Positions 17,493 to 24,508 of a stretch of DNA of 49,990 bases are shown one piece after another. This DNA comes from Bacillota bacterium (GTDB lineage: Bacteria; Bacillota; Clostridia; Saccharofermentanales; Saccharofermentanaceae), in contig JAEWUD010000051.1 of the NCBI GenBank assembly GCA_023397475.1, positions 1 through 49,990 of the forward strand. The letters are read 5' to 3'. The position numbers were made by a program, and so were the translations under genes. Positions within the stretch are counted from its first letter, which is position 1. Every line of letters begins with the position of its first letter. The notes under the pieces were generated by a model. That model saw only the letters and a program-made list of their open reading frames with translations. It had not been told where the DNA came from and searched no databases.

Positions 17493-19019
17493 TTAGAACC
17501 TCCAGTTCTTCTTGTCGGATTTACAGAGCCGCTGGATCGCCCATCGACCGGTGATGGCCGCGACGGGAAGTCCGCCGGGCGGCATCAGCCACTGCCCGCA
17601 CATCGAGAAATCTTTGATTCCTTTTATTCTACCATTATGTTGCAGATCTTTCGCGTTCTCCGTATATCCGTAGGACATCCACTGTCCGCGATAGGCGCCG
17701 CAGTAGCGCTCGTAGGTTAAGGGCGTGACGAAATCCAGCGGCACGATGTGTCCCTTCCATGTCGGATACTTCTCCTCGAGGACCGAGACCAGGTCCGTAA
17801 GCAGACGCTTCTTCTCGGCCACGTAGCGAGGACTGTCGAGGTGAAAAGCATCCACCCCGGAATGATCGTCGCTCGCCAGATTCTTCCACCAATCGTAGTC
17901 GCCGTCGAGGTACGCCATCAGCACGGAATGTCCCGGCAGCGCGAAGGTGGGCTCGTAACAATAGTGTTTGAGCGCCAGAAAACTCCGGGTCTTCCCCTCG
18001 AAAAGATAAGGCCTCGTTCCGACAAGCAGCTCCGTGTCCATTTCGGAAAGATCGATATCCAGTCCGAAACCCGCCATGCTGCTGGTGGAACACGGATAGG
18101 TCTTCGGATCCGCGTCGCGCAGTTCGAATTCCTCCAGCGGGTATTTTCCCTTGAGCAGGCGATTCAGCGTCACGTGAATATCAGCAGAGGAGATGACGTG
18201 ATCCGCTGCGACGAATGTCGTGTCCGAATTCGCGCCGGTGGAGATGCGAATGCCCGTCGCGCGACCGTTCTCGACACAGATCTCTTCGACACGCGCCCCC
18301 AGATGAAGGACGCCGCCGAGGGCGCGAAACTTATCTGCCATCCGCAGGGCCATTGCCCGGGAACCGCCCTCAGGCCGTCCGCCGTTCCCGGTCATGACGG
18401 TCGAGAGAGCAAAGAAAAGGACAAAGGCCGACTGATCCGCCGGCAGGCATAGGGAGAAGAGAATGCGCAGATTCTCGTTCTTGAAGCGCTTGAGATACTC
18501 ACGGAGCGGCATCTTCAAATTCTTCATCGACTGCAGACTGCCCATTGCTTTGCCCATCATTTTCATGAGTTCGATCGGCCCCAGAAGATCCATCGCGTCC
18601 AGCGGCATGAAGTTATCCACTGCGTCGAGCGTCGCGAAAAACTTCGTCAGTTCTTCACCGTCCTCGGGGGCAATGGCCCGAAGATGCTCTTCCAACTTCT
18701 TGCGATTCTTATAGAGGCGCAGAATCCCCTGGTTACTCTCCATCGCCCCGAAGCTCTCGGTCTCATAGATCTTCACATCGTCTCCGAGCGCGCCGAGATC
18801 GCACCAGACCTTATAAAGAGGATTCTGTTTGTTCGTTCCGGTCAACCAGTGGATACAACCGTCGATATGGTAGCCCTTCCGATCCCAGCCCGTACATTCG
18901 CCGCCTGGAACCGTGTGCATCTCATAAATCTCGGTTTCATAACCTGCCATCCGACCGTAGATACCCGCACTGAGACCGGCCACTCCGGCTCCGATGATAA
19001 TGAGCTTCTTGTTATTCAT
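17493..19019 (-). CDS. CrtI/CrtISO-type FAD-dependent oxidoreductase
   Basis: A 508-residue flavoprotein of the phytoene desaturase / carotenoid isomerase / retinol saturase superfamily. The N-terminal FAD fold 'IIGAGVAGLSAGIYGR' (8-23) is followed by 'GGECTGWDRKGYHIDGC'; the C-terminal 'GQWLMPPGGLPVAAITGR' closes the FAD site. GGAGG precedes the ATG. No carotenoid or isoprenoid genes are near, so the substrate is probably another unsaturated lipid or a polyprenyl. The adjacent TetR gene and its operator suggest induction by a small lipophilic ligand. Confidence 0.88.
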   Translation of the reverse strand: MNNKKLIIIGAGVAGLSAGIYGRMAGYETEIYEMHTVPGGECTGWDRKGYHIDGCIHWLTGTNKQNPLYKVWCDLGALGDDVKIYETESFGAMESNQGILRLYKNRKKLEEHLRAIAPEDGEELTKFFATLDAVDNFMPLDAMDLLGPIELMKMMGKAMGSLQSMKNLKMPLREYLKRFKNENLRILFSLCLPADQSAFVLFFALSTVMTGNGGRPEGGSRAMALRMADKFRALGGVLHLGARVEEICVENGRATGIRISTGANSDTTFVAADHVISSADIHVTLNRLLKGKYPLEEFELRDADPKTYPCSTSSMAGFGLDIDLSEMDTELLVGTRPYLFEGKTRSFLALKHYCYEPTFALPGHSVLMAYLDGDYDWWKNLASDDHSGVDAFHLDSPRYVAEKKRLLTDLVSVLEEKYPTWKGHIVPLDFVTPLTYERYCGAYRGQWMSYGYTENAKDLQHNGRIKGIKDFSMCGQWLMPPGGLPVAAITGRWAIQRLCKSDKKNWRF

Positions 19020-19065
19020 CGCTTCTATACCTCCGCGATATTGAGATTTTGCTTCTCTTGCGATT

Positions 19066-19085
19066 CGTTGAACAAATGTTCAACG
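19066..19085. promoter_or_regulatory. TetR operator palindrome
   Basis: CGTTGAACA-AA-TGTTCAACG has perfect 9-bp arms around a 2-bp centre. It starts two bases after the -10 of the minus-strand promoter and therefore covers the expected transcription start. This placement fits repression by the TetR protein encoded at 16907-17488. Confidence 0.8.
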
Positions 19086-19087
19086 AG

Positions 19088-19116
19088 ATTATCACACAGG
19101 GTGTCGATGATGTCAA
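19088..19116 (-). promoter_or_regulatory. Promoter of the oxidoreductase-tetR operon
   Basis: On the minus strand TTGACA (19111-19116) and GATAAT (19088-19093) are separated by exactly 17 bp, a near-consensus sigma-A promoter. The operator palindrome lies immediately downstream. Confidence 0.8.
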
Positions 19117-19318
19117 TACGCGAAAAGAACCGTTCGTCAAGATTCTCCTAACTTGATGCATCCGCCGGTGTGGCAGAGCCAAGATTCCAACGAGCAGTGT
19201 ATCTCCCGTCCGGAAAGAGTGAGCCAGTGTTCCGGTCTCCATGCACCATTCGTACGGTCAGCGCGCCCAATTCACGGAGGCATATTCACCAAACAACTTG
19301 ATACGCTTGAACCCTGAC

Positions 19319-19690
19319 GCGGGTTTCTTATCAATGACAAACCTACTCAAATGACCAAAATACGCATTTGAGTAGGTACGCCGGCCGCCTAACGCATGTT
19401 TCTTATCATTGACAAACCTACTCAAATGGCCGAATTATGCATTTGAGTAGGCACGCCGGCCGCCCAACGCGGGTTTCTTATCAATGACAAACCTACTCAA
19501 ATGACCAAATTATGCATTTGAGTAGGTACGTCGGCCGCCCAACGCGGGTTTCTTATCAATGACAAACCTACTCAAATGATCAAATAATGCATTTGAGTAG
19601 GTACGCCGGGCCCCAGGCACGAGTTTGTTATAAATGAGAAGACTACTAAATCGGCATCGGAGCGTGTTTTAGTAGGTTGAACTTCTATTC
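19319..19690. repeat. Hairpin array D: 75-bp tandem repeat, four full units plus one diverged
   Basis: Units start at 19319, 19394, 19469 and 19544, exactly 75 bp apart; a diverged fifth follows in register. Each has a 37-nt hairpin at 19341, 19416, 19491, 19566 or 19641 with arms ACCTACTCAAATG / CATTTGAGTAGGT (13 bp) and an 11-nt variable loop, flanked by TTATCAATGACAA and GCCGGCCGCC. In unit 5 the stem changes to CTACTAAA / TTTAGTAG, keeping pairing. No T-run follows. The rest of the gap from 19140 to 19850 shows only a small stem CTGTTTCC / GGAAACAG at about 19706-19734. Confidence 0.92.
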
Positions 19691-19852
19691 ATTAACAAGT
19701 GGCCTCTGTTTCCCACCCAAGAAGAGGAAACAGTCCATGCGATCAAGTATGCCGCAAACCTTGGTACCAACTCCTTTCGAAGGCAGCTCTCTTTCTGCGA
19801 GCGGCTCTGCCTCGCAGAACTTCTGGTGCTCGCTCAACGGAGTTGGCTCAAT

Positions 19853-19881
19853 TTGTCACTTATTTCCCCAAACATTACAAT
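19853..19881 (+). promoter_or_regulatory. Promoter of the deacetylase-lipoprotein operon
   Basis: TTGTCA (19853-19858), a 17-bp spacer and TACAAT (19876-19881) make a good vegetative promoter about 50 bp before the start codon at 19933. Confidence 0.65.
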
Positions 19882-19932
19882 CATGAGCACGCGAAATCGT
19901 ATATGATGAAGACAGAAAGAGGGGAACACCGT

Positions 19933-20868
19933 ATGCCGGATCGCTTGGCAAACCATAAGGGAATAGGGCGCCGCCGTGCGGCGCTTTTCGGCATGGCGGC
20001 AATCGAACTGACGACGGCCGTCGGGATTCTTCGGCATTATGAGGAGCCACGAACGATTACTAACAGGCTTCCAACCGAAGTAACGATGGTCTCGCAGAGT
20101 TCGGGCTCAGTGGAATCCGTAGAAACCGTGGTCGAAACCATACAGATCATCGTCGAGACGAGGCTTCCCACAGTTGAGGAGGAAATGCCAGCCACGATTG
20201 CCACGTCCGTCGAAGAGACGCAACCGCCGGAGACCACGCAGGCTCTTCCTGACGATTGCACATCCACGCGCTATGGCAATCGTGAGAAGGCCCAGATCGC
20301 CTTCACGTTCGATGATTCCGGAGAGAGCCTCGTGAAGATTCTCGAGGCGCTTGACAGCAGAGGTGTCAAAGGAACCTTTTTCCTGATGGCCGGCGAGCTT
20401 ACACAGCGACCGGATGTGTGGCGCAAGGCGGCGGAGAACGGACATCTGATCCTAAACCATACGGTGAATCACAATACCGATCTCGAGACTCGATCCGTCG
20501 AGAAGATGAGGGATGAAATTCTCGGTTGGGAACAGGCAGCGCGCGAGGTGCTCGGCGACGAGTACGTCGACCGGATGAAAACGGATTTCCCGTATTTTCG
20601 TACGCCCGGCGGTAACGAGAGTGAGAGATTGCGAACCGTTCTCGGGGAACTCGGTTACTCGAAAATCATCTTCTGGTCGGTCGAGGATATCTATTTCGCC
20701 TCCCATAACAAGGCGCATACCGCGTTGGACGATCACTATGTCGAGGACGCGGAGAACGGGGCGATTTTCTTGATGCATCCCGGCAACTGGGAATATGTCG
20801 GTGACATCATCGACCGGCTGACGGAGGAAGGATATGCTTTTGTGACGGTGGACGAGGTGCTGGAGTGA
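19933..20868 (+). CDS. Membrane-anchored NodB-type polysaccharide deacetylase
   Basis: This 311-residue protein probably removes N-acetyl groups from peptidoglycan or another surface glycan. It has a weak N-terminal membrane segment (about 15-35), a Glu/Thr-rich stalk (about 40-110) and a NodB domain (about 120-311). Motif 1 is TFDDSG (D127/D128), motif 2 is HTVNH (H176, H180) and motif 3 is 'FRTPGG' with R223. Motif 4 lacks the usual Trp ('SVEDIYF'), and motif 5 is 'FLMHPG' with H282. GAGGGG before ATG 19933 decides the start; earlier in-frame codons lack a ribosome site. The lipoprotein gene follows after one base. Confidence 0.88.
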   Translation: MPDRLANHKGIGRRRAALFGMAAIELTTAVGILRHYEEPRTITNRLPTEVTMVSQSSGSVESVETVVETIQIIVETRLPTVEEEMPATIATSVEETQPPETTQALPDDCTSTRYGNREKAQIAFTFDDSGESLVKILEALDSRGVKGTFFLMAGELTQRPDVWRKAAENGHLILNHTVNHNTDLETRSVEKMRDEILGWEQAAREVLGDEYVDRMKTDFPYFRTPGGNESERLRTVLGELGYSKIIFWSVEDIYFASHNKAHTALDDHYVEDAENGAIFLMHPGNWEYVGDIIDRLTEEGYAFVTVDEVLE

Positions 20869-20869
20869 G

Positions 20870-21364
20870 ATGAGAAGGAATAGCAAATTAGCTGTCATAA
20901 TAGCGGTCTTGTTGAGCGTATCTTGCTTGATGAATGGCTGCGACCATTTTGGGCATATTGATTCTGATATAGAAGGCGAGAAACTCTCGCTCAAACTATT
21001 ACAATACCTAAACGAAAACGATTCGGATAGTCTTAAAAACATGTTCTGCGAGAGAACACGAAACTCGCCGGATTTTTATCAGGAGATAGAGGATGTGTTG
21101 GAGTTCTTCGAAGGAGAAGTAACGTCTCATGATTCACTTGTTGGAAAAACAAGCGATAGTAAGTCCATGGATAATGGAAAAATTACTAGGCTATATATTG
21201 TGCCAGATATAACCAGTGTAGAGACAGACGAAGGAAAGACATATGAGATATGGTTTCATACATATCTTGTAAATGCGGATCACCCGGACCTCGTTGGGAT
21301 TATGCAGATCGTTGTTGTCTCAGCAGATGGCGAGAGGATAAGCGCCGGGGAGTTCTATGAATAA
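20870..21364 (+). CDS. Small lipoprotein, DUF5104-like
   Basis: A 164-residue secreted lipoprotein with a hydrophobic signal (about 7-20) and lipobox-like MNGC with lipidated C24. The rest is a compact alpha/beta domain with the pattern 'LLQYLNENDSDSLKNMFCE', resembling DUF5104 lipoproteins of clostridia, whose function is unknown. It starts one base after the deacetylase stop, with GGAGTG overlapping that stop, so the two are co-translated. Its codons look more AT-rich than those of its neighbours. Confidence 0.72.
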   Translation: MRRNSKLAVIIAVLLSVSCLMNGCDHFGHIDSDIEGEKLSLKLLQYLNENDSDSLKNMFCERTRNSPDFYQEIEDVLEFFEGEVTSHDSLVGKTSDSKSMDNGKITRLYIVPDITSVETDEGKTYEIWFHTYLVNADHPDLVGIMQIVVVSADGERISAGEFYE

Positions 21365-21485
21365 GGAATTCCATGAAGCGGGATAATTTGATCCCACGCG
21401 ACAACCTTGATAAGAGTAGTGTTAATTGTTGAAGTTGAAGGAAGGTGAAAGAAACTTCATCTCGATTCTTCATCCTCATAATCAT

Positions 21486-21514
21486 TTGACGGCACACCGC
21501 AAACGCTCTACAAT
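21486..21514 (+). promoter_or_regulatory. Promoter of the PRTase-like gene
   Basis: TTGACG (21486-21491) and TACAAT (21509-21514) are exactly 17 bp apart. This leaves a leader of roughly 150 nt before the start at 21670, in which I see no clear riboswitch. Confidence 0.65.
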
Positions 21515-21669
21515 CAAGGTATACAGGCAATACGCGATATATCTTGCATCTCGAAATTCGGTCGCAATACGTTGACAACATGAAGCTCCTGAAGACACGC
21601 CGTTTGGCATCGTTTCTTACGCCATCCGTTTGTTCGGATTCGTCTCGGAATCGTCAAGGAGGAATTCAC

Positions 21670-22311
21670 ATGGAAACTCGTCTGCGTGAGATCAAGGCTC
21701 GTAATTTTCCCGACATCAGCATCAATGTTATTCCCGGGCATTTCGCCACAAGGCACTCGCACATCAACTACTATGTTGATCTGACGGGCGTTCTCTGCAG
21801 CGCGAAAAACGCAAAAGCGGCAGGTGTGGCTTTGGCATCGCAGTATGCGGTGACGACGCCGGTCGATACGATCGTCTGCCTCGACGGCGGAGAAGCGGTC
21901 GCGGCTTTCATGGCGGACGCGCTCACGAAACCGGAGCGACGCTCGGTGAACGCAGGGACGGACATCGCGATCGTGACCCCGGAGCACAACACCGCAGGCC
22001 AGCTGATCCTTCGTGACAACACACAACGTCTCGTTTACGGGCGTAACGTCATCGTTCTTGCAGCACAGGCGACGACCGGTCGGACGATCGATCAGGCAGT
22101 CGATTATATCCGCTATTACGGTGGCAACGTCAGCGGTATCTGCGCCTTGTTCAGCGCGATCGATGTGATCGAGGGTTTCGAGCTTAATGCTCTCTTCACG
22201 GAGAAGGATGTTGTCGGATATGAGACGCATGAGATGAGCGATTGCCCAGAATGTGCGGCCGGTCGTAAGATCGATGCACTTGTGAATAACTTTGGGTATT
22301 CGAAAATATAG
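21670..22311 (+). CDS. Orotate phosphoribosyltransferase-like protein with altered PRPP loop
   Basis: A 213-residue type I phosphoribosyltransferase fold. 'TIVCLDGGEAVAAFMADAL' (68-86) fits the early part of the domain and 'VIVLAAQATTGRTI' (127-140) sits at the PRPP loop. There the usual acidic pair of the D/E-D-x-x-T-T-G motif is replaced by A131-A132, which would weaken catalysis. A CPEC motif (C192, C195) near the C-terminus could bind metal. AAGGAGGAATT precedes ATG 21670. It may be a regulatory or sensing PRTase rather than a true PyrE; no pyrimidine genes are nearby. Confidence 0.7.
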   Translation: METRLREIKARNFPDISINVIPGHFATRHSHINYYVDLTGVLCSAKNAKAAGVALASQYAVTTPVDTIVCLDGGEAVAAFMADALTKPERRSVNAGTDIAIVTPEHNTAGQLILRDNTQRLVYGRNVIVLAAQATTGRTIDQAVDYIRYYGGNVSGICALFSAIDVIEGFELNALFTEKDVVGYETHEMSDCPECAAGRKIDALVNNFGYSKI

Positions 22312-22312
22312 T

Positions 22313-22438
22313 GAGCGGGCTCGCGCTTCTCTCGCGCGGGTTGGGTCCTCGTCGGCTGCGCCTTATATTTCGGCTTCGCCTCATATGTCGGCTATGCCTC
22401 CTGCGGAGAACCCGTGCGAGAGAAGGCTTCGCCCGCTC
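22313..22438. repeat. GC-rich dispersed palindromic repeat, copy 2
   Basis: Thirty-base arms at 22313-22342 and 22409-22438 are inverted copies with about 24 of 30 matches, including TTCTCTCGC and CGGGTT. The core holds 'GTCCTCGTCGGCTGCGCCTT' and a small internal duplication of 'TCGGCTNNGCCTC'. It begins at the stop codon of the PRTase-like gene. Confidence 0.82.
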
Positions 22439-22506
22439 TGAGGCGGTAACTGTTAGCGTGGCGGACAGAGCCAGAGATTGATTGAACTCCTACAAATGAG
22501 TGGTAT

Positions 22507-22543
22507 GTGCGCCGGTTTTTGACCGGCGTACTTTTTGATTTTT
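22507..22543 (+). terminator. Rho-independent terminator after the PRTase-like gene
   Basis: GTGCGCCGGT pairs with ACCGGCGTAC around TTTTG, followed by TTTTT and a second T-run. It ends the transcription unit of the gene at 21670-22311. A second hairpin, CGGCTAAT / ATTAGCCG (22588-22620), lies before the ATPase gene without a T-run. Confidence 0.82.
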
Positions 22544-22691
22544 TGCGTCTCGGAACGTATAGAAAGGATTGAAAAAAGAAATAATAGCGGCTAATATGAT
22601 ATTGGATATTAAATTAGCCGAAGTTTTCGACGTTGGAACGAAGATTCAAATAGACACGGGTAAGGATAATTGAAGGAGGGGTGATTGGTCG

Positions 22692-23912
22692 ATGTATAAG
22701 ACAAGACATATAGAGAGCATTATTGAGAAGGTGGCAAACCAATTCCCGATTCTTCTTCTGTCGGGACCGCGTCAGGTTGGCAAGACGACTGTGTTGCGGC
22801 ATACCGGTCATGGGAAGTACGATGAAATCTCCTTCGATGATCCGATGATTCGTCAACAGGTAAATGAGGATCCGGGTTTGTTCTTAAAAAACAATCGACC
22901 TCCGCTTTTGCTTGACGAGGTTCAATATATCCCCGGAATCTTTCCTTACCTCAAGATGCAGGTGGATCGAGACCGTAAAGATGGAGATTACTTGATGACC
23001 GGATCTCAGGCATTCTCGTTAATGAAGAATGTCACTGAGTCGCTGGCTGGAAGAGTTGGAATTCTGGAGTTGCAGGGTATCTCACAAAGAGAAAGATATG
23101 AGACGGTTTTCAATCGCGCTTTCATCCCCACGCAGGAGTACATTGATAAGCGTATGCCGTCGGTAACGAGCTACAAAGACTTGTGGTCAGATATCCATCG
23201 CGGAAACATGCCGGAACTGTCCTTCTATCCTAATAAGGACCGAGAGATCTTCTACTCCTCCTACGTTCAGACATATATTGAGAGGGATGTGCGTCAACTG
23301 TCGCAAGTTGCGGATGAGACACTCTTTCTCCAATTCATGGTATCTCTTGCCGCGAGGTCCGGAGAACTTCTGAATTACGATTCCATCGCGACGGATATCG
23401 GCGTTAGCGTTCCGACCATTAAACGTTGGATTTCGATTCTTCAAACATCACGTATCATCTACCTTCTGCAACCGTATTCGAACAACCATCTAAAGAGGGC
23501 GATCAAGACTCCGAAAGTATATTTCATGGACACGGGCCTGATGGCATACCTGACGAGGTGGCCGACGCCCGAGACGCTTTCGAACGGAGCAAAGGCAGGG
23601 AACTTCTTTGAAACCTTTATCGTTGGAGAGATCATCCGATCTTTTTACAATGCGGGGAAAACGGACTTGCCGTTATATTTCTATCGCAACAAAGACGGTG
23701 CCGAGATCGACCTTGTGATCGAGGAGTCCGGTATGCTCTATCCGGTTGAAATCAAGATGAGCGCGTCGCCGAAATTAGCGATGGCGCGAGCCTTTTCTCA
23801 TTTGGATGGAATTCCGGAGATGAGAAGAGGCACAGGAGTTATACTTTGTCAGTATGATCGGCCGATATGGCTGTCGTCGGATATCGTCGCGCTTCCCATA
23901 GAATATATCTAG
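22692..23912 (+). CDS. AAA family ATPase with DUF4143 C-terminal domain
   Basis: This 406-residue protein has an AAA_14 ATPase domain (about 18-150) with Walker A 'GPRQVGKTT' (25-33) and Walker B 'LLLDE' (D75/E76). A winged-helix-like linker ('YDSIATDIGVSVPTIKRWI') is followed by DUF4143 (about 195-360). The end of DUF4143 has a PD-(D/E)xK-like pattern, 'GAEIDLVIE...YPVEIK'. The family is widespread, often variable between strains, and its biological role is unclear. GGAGGGG precedes the ATG. It stands alone between two copies of the GC-rich palindromic repeat, suggesting an inserted module. Confidence 0.92.
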   Translation: MYKTRHIESIIEKVANQFPILLLSGPRQVGKTTVLRHTGHGKYDEISFDDPMIRQQVNEDPGLFLKNNRPPLLLDEVQYIPGIFPYLKMQVDRDRKDGDYLMTGSQAFSLMKNVTESLAGRVGILELQGISQRERYETVFNRAFIPTQEYIDKRMPSVTSYKDLWSDIHRGNMPELSFYPNKDREIFYSSYVQTYIERDVRQLSQVADETLFLQFMVSLAARSGELLNYDSIATDIGVSVPTIKRWISILQTSRIIYLLQPYSNNHLKRAIKTPKVYFMDTGLMAYLTRWPTPETLSNGAKAGNFFETFIVGEIIRSFYNAGKTDLPLYFYRNKDGAEIDLVIEESGMLYPVEIKMSASPKLAMARAFSHLDGIPEMRRGTGVILCQYDRPIWLSSDIVALPIEYI

Positions 23913-23988
23913 TTTTGAAACACATTCAAATGCGCACACCTGCCGCGAACCCTCCCCCGATCCGCCACAGTAGCAATTACACTCCCTA

Positions 23989-24142
23989 GGCGGGCGAGCG
24001 CTTCTCTCGCACGGGTTCTCCGCATGCTCCGCTACAGTAACAATTACCGTTTCAGGGCGAGCGAGACATTTTATCGAGCTCGCCTCCGCAGGCGCTCTCG
24101 CGCCGAGGACCAGCGAGCGAGAAAAATGCGAGCAAGCCCGCC
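23989..24142. repeat. GC-rich dispersed palindromic repeat, copy 3
   Basis: Outer arms GGCGGGC (23989-23995) and GCCCGCC (24136-24142) enclose 'CGCTTCTCTCGCACGGGTTC', which also occurs almost unchanged in copy 2. The far half, read on the minus strand, has GTCCTCGG and GCGGAGG as in copy 1. A short duplication 'CCGCNACAGTANCAATTAC' starts at 23962 and 24029. The repeat ends one base before the -35 of the aspS promoter. Confidence 0.75.
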
Positions 24143-24143
24143 G

Positions 24144-24172
24144 TTGACAATATGATACCCGCATTATATGAT
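24144..24172 (+). promoter_or_regulatory. aspS promoter
   Basis: TTGACA (24144-24149), 17 bp, TATGAT (24167-24172): near-consensus. Transcription should begin at about 24179, exactly where the T-box leader starts. Confidence 0.85.
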
Positions 24173-24179
24173 AGCGACG

Positions 24180-24456
24180 AAGCGAAGACGGAGAAAAGTA
24201 GCGCAGATTATCGTTTCCAGTGAGTGGGAGGCAGTGAGAACCCCGCAGAGTGAATCGGCGTGAAGAACACTCTACCAGCAGCAAGTTGAAATCCCGGATT
24301 TTTTCGAGGGAGAGTAGGTGCGCCGTGAGCTGCGCGATAAGCGGCGGAGGGTTTATAACCCTTATGAGGAGACCGTCCGGATGGGGCGGTAAATCAGGTG
24401 GTACCGCGGGCTGTTTGTGTCCGTCCTGAACCGATGTGTTTGGGGCGGGCTTTTTT
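24180..24456 (+). promoter_or_regulatory. T-box riboswitch controlling aspS
   Basis: Stem I starts with GACGGAGAAAAGTA. The helix GCGCAGATT / AATCGGCGT (from 24201) closes above the specifier loop, whose 3' side reads GAAGAACA (24262-24269). The triplet directly before the conserved A24269 is AAC (24266-24268, Asn); shifting one base back reads GAA (24265-24267, Glu). The T-box AGGTGGTACCGCGG lies at 24396-24409. The terminator is GTCCGTCC / GGGCGGGC (24419-24450) plus six Ts. Uncharged tRNA would stabilise the antiterminator. The acceptor-pairing bulge is TGGT, whose T would pair with a G73 only by wobble. Confidence 0.93.
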
Positions 24457-24508
24457 GTGCGCTTGGAAGAATGGCGGGGAACCCGCGTAGAGATTTGAGG
24501 AGGACAAG

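Noticed and set aside
19677..19932. Extension of the deacetylase or a small gene at 19677-19886
   Set aside because: No ribosome site and no conserved residues. The promoter at 19853-19881 and GAGGGG before 19933 place the real start later.
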